From the NCBI GenBank assembly GCA_017354895.1, contig CP071494.1, positions 3,286,001-3,350,000 on the forward strand: 64,000 nt of DNA. The letters run 5' to 3'. The DNA is from Podospora comata (lineage: Eukaryota; Ascomycota; Sordariomycetes; Sordariales; Podosporaceae). The notes beneath the pieces are model-generated. The model saw only the letters and a program-made list of their open reading frames with translations, searched no databases and was not told the DNA's origin. Position 1 is the stretch's first letter. Each line of letters opens with the position of its first letter. This document shows positions 33,186 to 42,149 of the stretch, piece after piece. Both the position numbers and the translations under genes were made by a program.

Positions 33186-34055
33186 TCACTCCCCCACAAC
33201 CCTGTCACACCTAACACTTCCCCCCCCCTCCCCAACCACACAATCCGTCAACCGTCCCCCCTGAGCAGCCAACCTCACATCCCTCACCCCCGCCCCCTCC
33301 GCATTCCTCCTCACCGTCCCATTCCCAAACCCAACCTCCAGATTTTTGAAAACCACCCCCCCAAAATCCGCCAACGCAACAGGAAAATCCGGCATCCCCG
33401 CCAGCGGAAAATCCTCCACCGCCCACGCCGCCTCCCCCCCACAAAGCCCACCCCCATCCACCCTCTGAACCCCAACCTGCCTAGCCTTCAACCCCTTAGT
33501 GCAGGTCACATTCCCATAATTCTCAACCTTCACCTCGCTCCCCGTAACCACAAACCTCACCACATCCCCCGCCTTTGCAGAGAAATTCCCAAACCCCATC
33601 CCGTCCTCATCAGCAGGTGAAGACTGGTACCACACCCAAGGAGTCTGCTCCCCGCCTATGGTCCCATCCCAAAAGATATCCACCCCCGCACGGATGAACC
33701 TATTGTTGGGACAGAGACCGGAAAACGAGTCGATGCCGATGTGGAAGGAGGCTGCGTACAGGCCCACGGTGATGTTCGCTGTTGGGCCGGTGACGGGCAT
33801 GGAGGCGTGGGGGATTGTAAAGGTGGCGGTGACGGAGGTTACTTTTCCTGAGGGGGGGGAGGGGAGATGGGCGCCGCCGAGGGTTGATTCTTCTGACTGG
33901 GAGGAGAGGATACGGGCGCCTTGGGAGGGAGGGGAGAGGGGAGGCTTGTGGAGGAGGCGGATGGGGCGGGTGTTAGTGTGGATGGGGAGGGGGATGGCGG
34001 TTGAGAGGGCCGTTGAGGCGAGGGAGAGGGTTGTGAGGAGGGTGGTGGGCTTCAT
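33186..34055 (-). CDS. Secreted G1 (eqolisin) peptidase homologue lacking the catalytic Gln
   Basis: An uninterrupted ORF of 289 residues with a signal peptide (MKPTTLLTTLSLASTALSTA) and a short pro-region. The core follows the scytalidoglutamic-peptidase fold: SVTATFTIPH, then SFHIGID, then FIRAGVDIFWDG, then TPWVWYQSS, AKAGDVVRFVVTG, and EAAWAVEDFPLAG. In active enzymes the catalytic dyad is Gln in ILQTG and Glu in the (I/V)EDF motif. Here the Glu is kept (about 214) but the Gln position is Arg122 (CGT). It would therefore be expected to be proteolytically inactive, or to use another residue. Three Cys (115, 185, 205) are visible. The composition switches sharply from C-rich to G-rich near 33660. 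I am sure of the fold, less of the role. Confidence 0.82.
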   Translation of the reverse strand: MKPTTLLTTLSLASTALSTAIPLPIHTNTRPIRLLHKPPLSPPSQGARILSSQSEESTLGGAHLPSPPSGKVTSVTATFTIPHASMPVTGPTANITVGLYAASFHIGIDSFSGLCPNNRFIRAGVDIFWDGTIGGEQTPWVWYQSSPADEDGMGFGNFSAKAGDVVRFVVTGSEVKVENYGNVTCTKGLKARQVGVQRVDGGGLCGGEAAWAVEDFPLAGMPDFPVALADFGGVVFKNLEVGFGNGTVRRNAEGAGVRDVRLAAQGGRLTDCVVGEGGGSVRCDRVVGE

Positions 34056-35503
34056 TTTGAGGGAAGGATAAGTATGGTGTGAGTTGTTTGGTGTGTGTTG
34101 ACTGTTGGTGGGTGTAAGTGGTGAGTGATGATGCAAGTCAAACGAGTGAATGATGCGCCGCCCCCTTGGAAAGTAAATAACCAAAAACTACCAACAAGAA
34201 AAACAGAAAACACAAAAGAATTTTCCAAAAGTTCAAAAAGAAAAAGAAAAAAATAACGACAGGAGAAAATCCCTTTAAACAAAACGAAAAAAGGATCTCT
34301 CGGGTATGTGTGCCTTGCAGATCTTCCTCTTTGGTACAACAACCAGGGAGGGGTGCATGTCATGGTTCGCCTCCCCCCCCCCTTTTATAGGGTACCACAT
34401 TCCCCCCCTTTTTTTATTCCCCGCCAAAAGGGCGACAATCAATTCCAAACACAGCAGCAAACCTACCAATCAACCCAACCCAACACACTGCCCGTTTTCT
34501 TTGTTCCATTGGTTATGGTAAAATCTCGCTGGCAAAATCGTTCAAACCCATCAATTGGCCCCCCCTCCCCCTCCCCTGCCACTCCCCCAAGCCCAAATTC
34601 TCCGATCCTTGGTAGTGCCGTTTTCCAAGTCGTGGCCTGGTATCCAACGGCGCAGCAGGCACAAACGGCGTGGCACAACACTAGCTGTGCTCTTGATCAA
34701 CGCTCTCACCCAGTAATCAAACAACCCTCACTCTGTGCATGGCTCGGTAAAAAGCCGTGCTACAATCTCGTCCTGTCGGTCTTTTGCCAATACGAAGTCT
34801 TTTCGTTTTCTAGAAAGATTTTATATATATATATATATTAAAAAAAAGAAGAGGCGCGGAAAAGCAAGCCACTTTTTTCCAAATCAGTCTTCTAGTCTCT
34901 CCCTCCCCCCGTCACCCCAAAAATCGCGTGTGCTGCTGCATGTCTTGTGCGACCCGCGTAACGTGCAGGCTGCAGCTACGCGGCGCCCGTTGTATATACA
35001 CGGGCTGTCTTCATGCAAGGTACCGTCTTTTCTAGCCGGCTTACCGCTCGTGCCGCTCGTGTCAAACTTCGTATGTTCTTCCGTTCCCCGAGCTTCATTC
35101 GGTGAGAGAAGGGTCCGGTGTACGGTGAGCTGAGAAGCCCCGACGATGACCACCGGCTAGAATATCCAAAGGCAAAAAGGGCCACGCCAACACATTGTAC
35201 AAAATCACCCCCCGAGAAACCGAAAGGACGCGAGAAAGCCTCCGTTCCTCGCACAAGGTTCTCCCCTCCTCCTCCTCCTCCTCCCCCAAAGGCTGTGCAT
35301 GTGTAAGAGCATAAAACCTGTCTTTGTGATGCAAACAAATAAACACAACACAACACAACAGTCTCCTGTCGTACAACATCATGCAATGTATAAGCAAAGC
35401 TAGATAAAAACAGCAGCATCAAAACAATATCCACAAGTTCAGCTGATGCCAACGCTTTCTTTTTGTCTCGCAACACAAAACATATACCAAAGCCCTTCAG
35501 ACC
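34056..35503. other. Intergenic, no gene recognised
   Basis: About 1.4 kb. It holds a TA run, a TCC/CTC-triplet run (about 35262-35284), a short CAACA run near 35342-35360, and A-rich sequence near 34200-34260. ORFs of up to 177 codons are low-complexity and unconvincing. Confidence 0.5.
34822..34839. repeat. (TA)n microsatellite
   Basis: About nine TA units followed by a run of A, upstream of the G1-like gene. Simple sequence only. Confidence 0.85.
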
Positions 35504-38500
35504 TTAGAGCTCAACCTTCCAATCACTCCCAATGCTCGCACCCACCCTCTTGATAACCGCAAAGCTCGCCCTCCCGGCGGCCTTGTCAGCAGGAGTAAAC
35601 TCCACCTTTGCCTTCCACGCCCCCTTCCCGCTCTCATCAACAACATTCACCTCGGTCTTCTTCCCCCACACCTTCTCCTCCGCCCCCACAACCACGATCT
35701 TGTCCACCCTCACCCCATTGTACTTCTTGAGCCACTCCCCTTGCTTGACGCTCTTGGTATCCCTGCCCTCCTTATCAACCGACGTGATGGTCTTGGCTGC
35801 GCCATCGTAAACAAACCTGCGGTTGATGTACTGCCCCTGTTCAAAGTCATAAGAGTCGCCATCATCCACGTACAGCTCGCCCTCCGCGTGCTTTCCGTCC
35901 TTGGGAATGGTCAACACCAAAGTGTAGTCATCCCACTTCTGGAGCTGCGAAGAGCGGCGGGGAATGTCACGGCGGGGGAAGATATGGCCACCACGCATCA
36001 GAAGGGGGAGCTTCTCCAGCGGAGCGGCAACCGTGACCGTCTTCCCGGCCTTGCCAGAGGCAACGACATTGTAAGTAAAGTAATCGTAGTAGACTTCGTT
36101 GTCAGGGATGAAGATGTCCTGAGTCTCCTTGTTCTCCTCGGTAACAGGCTTGACGAGAAGGCCGGTGTTGCCGACGAAGAATTGGTTGTCGATGGGGAAA
36201 CCGGCCTCTTCATCAGGGTGAGTGTAGTACAGCGGCTTGACGATGGGAGTGCCGTCGACGTGGGCTTGGTGGAAGGCAGTGTACCATGATGGCAAAAGGC
36301 TGTAACGAAGGCGGAGGGCACCAGCGATGATGGTGTTGTACGGCTCCCCCATGAGGTAAGGCTCGCGGCGGCGGGCATCAATGTGAGCATGGCCGCGGAA
36401 GAAGGGGTAGAAAGCACCGGCCTGGTACCAACGAGTCAAGAGCTGCTTGTCAGGGTTGCCGAAGAAGCCACCGACGTCAGCGCCGGAGAAGGGGAAGCCG
36501 GCGATGTTTTGGGACAAAATCATGGGGATGGATTCTTTGAGATGGCCCCACTCGGCAGTGTTGTCACCGGTCCACATGGCACCGATGCGCTGAGAGCCGG
36601 CAAAGAAGGCGCGGGTGAGGACAAATGGACGGCGGAGCTCGCCAGGCTTGCGGGTTTTGAGAGCATGGTGTGTGGCGTTGTGGAAGGTCATGCCGTTAAG
36701 GTTGTGGACATCACGATGCTCCCAGTTGCCATCATGAAGGTTGTCCTTGGGCATGGTCGTCTCGGGACCGTTAAAGACCGAAGGCTCATTCATGTCGTTC
36801 CAAATCCAGGTGTTCTCCATGGAGCCTTTAAACGAGGCATACTTGAAGAGGGTAGCCCACCACTCACGGGCGGCAGGCTTGAAAGCATCAATCCAGTGGG
36901 AGTTGCCTGGCCAGCACCAGCCCTCAAAGATATTGCCATCCTTGTTCTTGACAGCCAAGTCCTTGGACTTGAGCTCGGCAACGACGGGGTAGTTGTCAGT
37001 GTTCTTGATATGAGGGTCGATGATAGTGACCAGCTGGCGACCGTGGCTCTCCAACTGCTTGCCCATGCCGATGGGGTCCCTGAAGCTATGCTCATCCCAG
37101 GTGAAGTACTTCTTATCATCCGTGTACTCAATATCGAGCCAAATGACATCATAGGGCATCTTGAACTTGTCCATCTTGCGGTCGACATCCTTGACATCCT
37201 CGTCCGAGACGTAGTTCCAACGGCACTGATGGTAACCGATGGCAAACTCCTGAGGCATGGTGGTGGTGCCGGTGAGCTCGCCATATTTGGCGGTAAGATC
37301 CTTGGGGGTAGGGCCAAGGAAAACAAAGACGTCCAGAAGACCACTTTCCGAGAACCAGTGAGTGTGGGTGCTGGTTTTGGAGCCAATACCAAGAGACAGG
37401 GGGTTCTTGGAGTCCTTGCCCTTGGTGATATCGACCCAGGTCTCGGCAGCATTGAGCCAGAAAACACCAACGCTGGAGCCCTTGCGGTGAGCCTGCATGA
37501 AAGGAATGGAGCCATAAAGCGTCATCGGGCTGTCAAGAATGTACTCGAAAACGTCAGCGTTGTAGAGCCTGTAGGGCTCGCTGTAGCTGCCATCCCCGCC
37601 GCGAGTGGTCTTCAGTGACAGAGGGCCGGTGTGAGAAGGAATGCCGTAGACATGCTCGAAGCCCGAGAAGGTGATATCGAGGCCAACACTTTCGGGGCCA
37701 CGAGGCTTCGAATCGGTGTTGCTGCCAAAGGACTCGTCCCACCAGGTGCTCTCGTCCTCGCCCTTGGGTTCCTCCTCTTCCTTGTCCTCCTGATTCTGCT
37801 CGCCCTCGGAGGTGTCCTTGTTCTCAACCGCTGGCTTCTCAATCTTGGGCCTCCAGTGCTCCACGTTCAGCAGCCCCTGGTCGTTGAACTTGATCTGGCT
37901 AACTCCATCGCGCTTAAAATCGATTCCAAAGGGAGCGAACTTGATGACGGCTTCGAAGTTGGAGGTAGGTCCGTACTTGACAGTGAGTTGTGACTTGTCT
38001 TCGAAATCCACCTTGGCTTCCTTGTCAAGTGTTAGCCCTCCAACAATAACCCATTTCTCGGCTTCATTGTATCGCTCCTTCCGGGCCTTGCTGTCATGGC
38101 GCAGTTCGATCTCGCCCTTTTGCCTCTTCTCTTCATCAATCGTAACTCGGGCGGTGCCGGATTCGAGGAAGGAAACGGTCAATGGAAGCCGGACGGTGTC
38201 GCCATTGTCGTTGATAGTCTTCAATACGACAGCTTGGTACTGTCCGTCCTTGAAGGACCCGGATTCGGGAAGGATAGAGTATGGAGACGACCACGAGTTG
38301 GTGGAGAGGACGTGGTCAGCAAGCGCTCGGTTTCGCGAGCAGAAGCCCGACTGGGCGCACTTTTTGAAATCATGTTCCTTGACGGCAACTGATACAGAAA
38401 GAGGTCAATCACAATGTTCCAGAGAATCTAGATACCCAAGACCACCTCAGTTCCCTACCTGCTGGTGTAATGACGCCGGAAAGTGTAGATATCAACCCGA

Positions 38501-38543
38501 GATAAGCTGTCCACCTCCCGGACAGCGGGCCTAAGAGGTGCAT
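35504..38543 (-). CDS. ROT2: Glucosidase II alpha subunit (GH31)
   Basis: Exons 38543-38459 and 38388-35504 (GTAGGG...ATCAG) encode 989 residues, as expected. The enzyme sits in the ER lumen with a beta subunit and trims the two inner alpha-1,3 glucoses from N-glycans, controlling calnexin cycling. The split N-terminus MHLLGPLSGRWTAYLGLIST is a signal peptide, followed by the family Cys pair KCAQSGFCSRNR. GH31 signatures are complete: WNDMNEPSVF (nucleophile Asp, near residue 558), MWTGDNTAEWGHLKESIPM (acid/base Asp, near 635), WCWPGNSHWIDAF and FFRGHAHIDARRREPYL. An acidic insert (near 185-215) separates the N-terminal sandwich halves. No HDEL is present, which is normal since the beta subunit carries it. 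Codons are C-ending throughout. Confidence 0.96.
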
Positions 38544-39466
38544 GGCAGCGGCTAGCGACGCTCAAGGCGCTGTCGCAAGGCACTCTGGGTGTGCTGGAAA
38601 AACAAAGAGCAAACGCGTTAAAAAGGAGTGAGATGGCCTTCAAGCCCTCACTTTGTGCATCCGGTAATTCTCCGAAATGCAGCAAAAGATAAATAAATAG
38701 AAAATGCGATGGCTTCTGCCCCAGGTTCAATGTTGGGATGTTTGGAGTTGGCAACTGCTTCAAAGCTCCCAATCTGGATTGGCCACCTTTCTCCTGAGAC
38801 AGGGACCGGGCCCCTGCTGGCACTCCGCCCATAGCCAACCCTGCTGCCAAGTGGCACATTGCCTGGCACCCTGGCCATACCTAACCCTGAATGATGACTT
38901 TAGCCAGCGCTGGTGGACATTCTCGCCATTGGGCTCCGAGATATAGGCTGTACATCGTTGAAGACATCAACAAGCCGGACGTGCTGTATTCTTTTCGTTA
39001 TTGGAGACTGAACCTCGTCAATAGCCATTGCTGTTTCGTTGGCTATCTTCCAGACCACCCCCTATCAACAAGCCACCTTCAAGCATCCCGACGATAGCTA
39101 CCTAGTTGCCCGACCGCCTCGAGCTCTCAGAAAGATCGGGTGCCTCTGATTCGACCCGTCATGCCGAGTACAGACACAGCTGTTCCGAGACGACAGCAGC
39201 AGCGAGATGGCGGCGGCGGTGGTTGGCTGGCGAGGTGTCGGGGCGTGTTTGGGAACGAGTCTCCTGCATTCTATGTCCTCCTAATGTGGGTCGTTGTGTT
39301 AACGGCTGTGGTCTTTTCTGACGGCTTCGACCCCACCTCGTCCCGAGCCTCCTCAGCTGTTCGGGCTCCAGCGGCTTCTGAACAAAATTCCTTTTTTCCC
39401 TCTTCCTCCTCTTCTCCTCCACCACTTCTTGTCAATTCTCCAGCAGACTCTCAAGAACCAGCCAAA
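38544..39466. promoter_or_regulatory. Divergent promoter of glucosidase II and NDK genes
   Basis: A 0.9-kb divergent interval with no gene. The side next to the NDK start has a strong pyrimidine tract (about 39390-39435) ending near the ATG, typical of highly expressed filamentous-fungal genes. A CTTTGTGCA and other short motifs are unremarkable. Confidence 0.5.
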
Positions 39467-40274
39467 ATGTCCACCGAGCAGACGTAAGTCTTTTCCCCCC
39501 AGCTTTTGCCTCTTTCTGAGCATCCATCGCCCTGCTTTTTTCGCCTTGGCTTGCCCCTCGATTACCCCGCCATCCTTGTTCTCTCGTCCTGATTCTACCC
39601 CGCCATTTCGCATTCTCATGAACTGACGGTGAAACAGCTTCATTGCTATCAAGCCCGATGGCGTCCAGGTACGCGCGAGCACGGCACAGCTTGTCGACCA
39701 TGTTTGATACTGATAATCGGTGTAGCGTGGCCTCGTTGGTCCCATCATCTCTCGCTTCGAGAACCGTGGGTACGTGAACTCCACCCCAAGCTTGAAGCTC
39801 TCTCCAGCTCTGGCCATCTGCTGACAAACATCACACGCAGCTACAAGCTCGTTGCCCTGAAGCTCGTCACCCCCGGCGAGGAGCACCTCCAGAAGCACTA
39901 CGAGGACCTCAAGGACAAGCCCTTCTTCCCTGGTCTCATCAAGTGTATGTGACACCCTGCGATGCCTACTGCTGCACCCCCAGCTGCTGACCGCTACCCC
40001 TCCAACAGACATGTCCTCCGGCCCCATTGCCGCCATGGTCTGGGAGGGCCGTGACGCCGTCAAGACCGGCCGTGTCCTCCTCGGTGCCACCAACCCCCTT
40101 GCCTCCGCTCCTGGCACCATCCGTGGTGACTTCGCCATCGATGTCGGCCGCAACGTCTGCCACGGCTCCGACTCTGTCGAGAACGCCAAGAAGGAGATTG
40201 CCCTCTGGTTCAAGCCTGAGGAGCTCAACAGCTACAAGGCTGCTGCCTTTGACTGGGTCTACGAGAAGGCCTAA
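39467..40274 (+). CDS. ndk1: Nucleoside diphosphate kinase
   Basis: Five exons (39467-39483, 39638-39668, 39726-39769, 39841-39944 and 40009-40274) encode 153 residues, the standard size. The enzyme passes the gamma-phosphate from ATP to other nucleoside diphosphates through a phosphohistidine, as a hexamer. The full pattern is present: [66 protein letters not shown], and the active site [10 protein letters not shown] with His117. In Neurospora, NDK-1 also takes part in light signalling. The four introns packed in the first third, including a 17-nt first exon, are the usual arrangement in ascomycetes. C-ending codons throughout suggest high expression. Confidence 0.97.
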
Positions 40275-40626
40275 ATAAGCGGCTCGTTTCTGAGATAGAA
40301 ACTGCTGCTTGCCCGTATCTGCGGCAAGGGCAATTTGACTGGTCCTCTTGATTATATGTAGCGCGTTAGAGCTCTGGAAATTAGAGACCGATTTGAGTTG
40401 TTCACATGTTTTGCCAATGCTTGTGTCTTGTCTTTGAATTGTTGAGCGCTGTCTTTCGAGAATGGTGACAACCCTAACCCTTTGCCTCTGGCGACTTGGT
40501 AGCTTTGGGGTTATCACAAGCTCTCTTTTCCATAACCAGCCTACAAATCGCACTTTTCAACAACCAACCACCGACCCAGGACAGTCAACCTCTCAACTCT
40601 AACCCAATTCCCCCTTGGCCGTAACG
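40275..40626. other. Tandem intergenic region
   Basis: 350 nt containing the NDK 3' UTR and the leader of the next gene. No gene or notable repeat. Confidence 0.5.
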
Positions 40627-41235
40627 ATGCGCCCCCCACCACTTTTCCAATCCCTCCTCCGGCAGCCCCGCCGCCCAATCCAACTCGGAGGAGTCGCACG
40701 ACCTCGAAACAGCAGCACCTTTCCCCCACCTCCACCACCGCAGTCGTCAGCCAAACTCTCCCGCGCAGAAAAGATTCTGTCCAGGCTGCCACGCCCCTTG
40801 CAAAAATACACCACCTCTTTGCGGTCCGCGCCCACTACGCACGTGGTCGCGTTTTTGATACTGCATGAGATTACTGCCATTGTGCCTTTGGTTGGGCTGG
40901 TTGGGGTGTTTCACTATGGGAATTGGCTGCCGGTGGGGTGGTTAGGGGAAAGTGAGACTGTTAAGGAGGGGGTGGGGATTTTCGAGAGGTATGCTAGGAG
41001 GAAGGGGTGGTTAGATGAGGGGGAGGGGGGATCGGAGGGGGATGAAGGGGAAAAGGGGGGGATAATGGAGCATTGGAGGGAGAATGGGAGGTATAAGCTG
41101 GTGATGGAGGTTGGTGTGGCGTGGGCGGTTTGCAAGTTTTTGTTGCCGGTAAGGATTGGGGTTAGTTTGTGGGGGACGCCTTGGTTGGCCAGGGGGATTG
41201 GGAGGTGGGGGGGGGTTTTCAAGAGGGGGGGTTGA
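40627..41235 (+). CDS. Probable mitochondrial membrane protein, unknown function
   Basis: A single exon of 202 residues from the ATG at 40627; the frame is open upstream to a TTG. The first 60 residues are Arg, Ser and Pro-rich with almost no acids, like a mitochondrial presequence. They are followed by KILSRLPRPLQKYTTSLRSA and then TTHVVAFLILHEITAIVPLV, the start of a helix ending near residue 97. A second hydrophobic stretch lies near 165-190. The block RSAPTxHxxAFLILHExTAIxPL is shared with fungal mitochondrial proteins, including the yeast MIOREX-associated Mrx11-like group as I recall it. That link is from memory and weak. Between the helices is an acidic Gly/Glu-rich loop. Coding composition flips near 40860. 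It converges with the DUF1115-like gene only 62 nt away. Confidence 0.72.
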   Translation: MRPPPLFQSLLRQPRRPIQLGGVARPRNSSTFPPPPPPQSSAKLSRAEKILSRLPRPLQKYTTSLRSAPTTHVVAFLILHEITAIVPLVGLVGVFHYGNWLPVGWLGESETVKEGVGIFERYARRKGWLDEGEGGSEGDEGEKGGIMEHWRENGRYKLVMEVGVAWAVCKFLLPVRIGVSLWGTPWLARGIGRWGGVFKRGG

Positions 41236-41297
41236 GGGAGGATGGGTTGGGATGTTGTTTGCTTTTAGACGGTCACACGGGTGGGCAAGGTGAAGGG

Positions 41298-41714
41298 TTA
41301 GGTAAAGTCCATTGCTTTTCTCCACCAAGTGGTTATGCCGCGGGATTCCATGGCTGAGGCAAAGTCGTTGATTGCGGAGAGTTCAAAGAGGCCGGTGGGT
41401 TCTTGGGATTGGTTTTCGGGGGATAGTGTAAGGGATGGTTTGGAGGCTAGGTGGAAGTCTTTGTAGCGGAGTCTCTTGGGTATTGATGAGTTGGTGGGTT
41501 AGGAGAGAAGGGGAATAAGGGGGCTTACCTGGACAGTTCCCACCCAGGACTTCACACCTTGTTCGCTGCCTTTGCAGTACATAATGCCTGGGCAACCGCC
41601 GCTTCGGAGGAGAGCATAGACCTCGAACTCACGAGCTGCTTTGCGGAGGTGGGCAACCTTTTTGCGGGAGGTGATGTGGTGAGTTCGGATCAAGGCATGG
41701 TAGAACGGGGTCAT
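41298..41714 (-). CDS. Small DUF1115 / Prp3 C-terminal-domain-like protein
   Basis: Exons 41714-41529 and 41474-41298 encode 120 residues. The intron is GTAAGC...CCAAG with a CTAAC. The sequence FYHALIRTHHITSRKKVAHL followed by RKAAREF resembles the RWDD2-type start of the DUF1115 domain (YIYSHHIxSKxKRxxI...A). GCPGIMYCKGSEQGVKSWVG then matches its GxPGxxxCEG segment, with VQRLRYKDFHL after the splice and a C-terminal AMESRGITTWW. The family is linked to the C-terminus of the U4/U6 snRNP protein Prp3 and to RWD-domain proteins, and may bind RNA. No RWD part is present here. An in-frame stop lies just before the ATG, so a longer protein would need another intron. Function unknown. Confidence 0.75.
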
Positions 41715-42149
41715 TATCTTGACCTGATATCATCCACCTGATCTCGTGAGGAGTAGTTGTTGAAAGGGTTGCCCTGGTCGTGAAGGTTGAAGGTGGACAG
41801 TGCTTGAATGATACCAGTGCCAGTTCATACGGTCTTTGGGTGAGCAAGTGAATATAGACATACAGTACGAACTACGTCATACCAACTCTCTCACACGGTT
41901 CTCTTTCACGTCTTCACGTGCCCACGTGCCGCATGCCAAGCCATTCATCCGATTGTACAACCAACGCGACTCGTGCCTACCCTCCCTCTGTTCGAGTTGT
42001 GACAGAAGTGAATTAGGACAGACAATTGGAGCCTGCCAGGGCTGAGCAACCTGCTCTCGATCCTTCTGCTTCTGCCTACTTGAGGGAGAGCTTCAAGGAT
42101 ATAGCTCCAGCGACTCGACGACTGGCGTGTTTACTAACAAATAAACAAA
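41715..42149. other. Divergent interval with paired CACGTG boxes
   Basis: Upstream of the DUF1115-like gene and of the decayed ligase-fold gene. It contains two CACGTG palindromes reported separately. The 5' part of the decayed gene may extend into it (about 42026-42149), but similarity is not visible there. Confidence 0.5.
41915..41928. promoter_or_regulatory. Two CACGTG palindromes eight bases apart
   Basis: CACGTG occurs at 41915-41920 and 41923-41928. This core is bound by bHLH factors such as Cbf1 and Pho4/NUC-1. The sites are seen; the factor and target gene are inference. The nearest intact gene is the DUF1115-like gene, about 200 nt away. Confidence 0.35.

Noticed and set aside
32780-33214. 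144-codon plus-strand ORF between the HET and G1-like genes
   Set aside because: It runs antisense across the G1-like gene end, has no recognisable domain, and its codon use does not match neighbours.
30425-34055. HET gene, 5S rRNA and G1-like gene as a joint non-self recognition cluster
   Set aside because: They are merely neighbours. The HET protein lacks a NACHT or STAND partner nearby and the G1-like protein is secreted, so no shared system can be argued from sequence.
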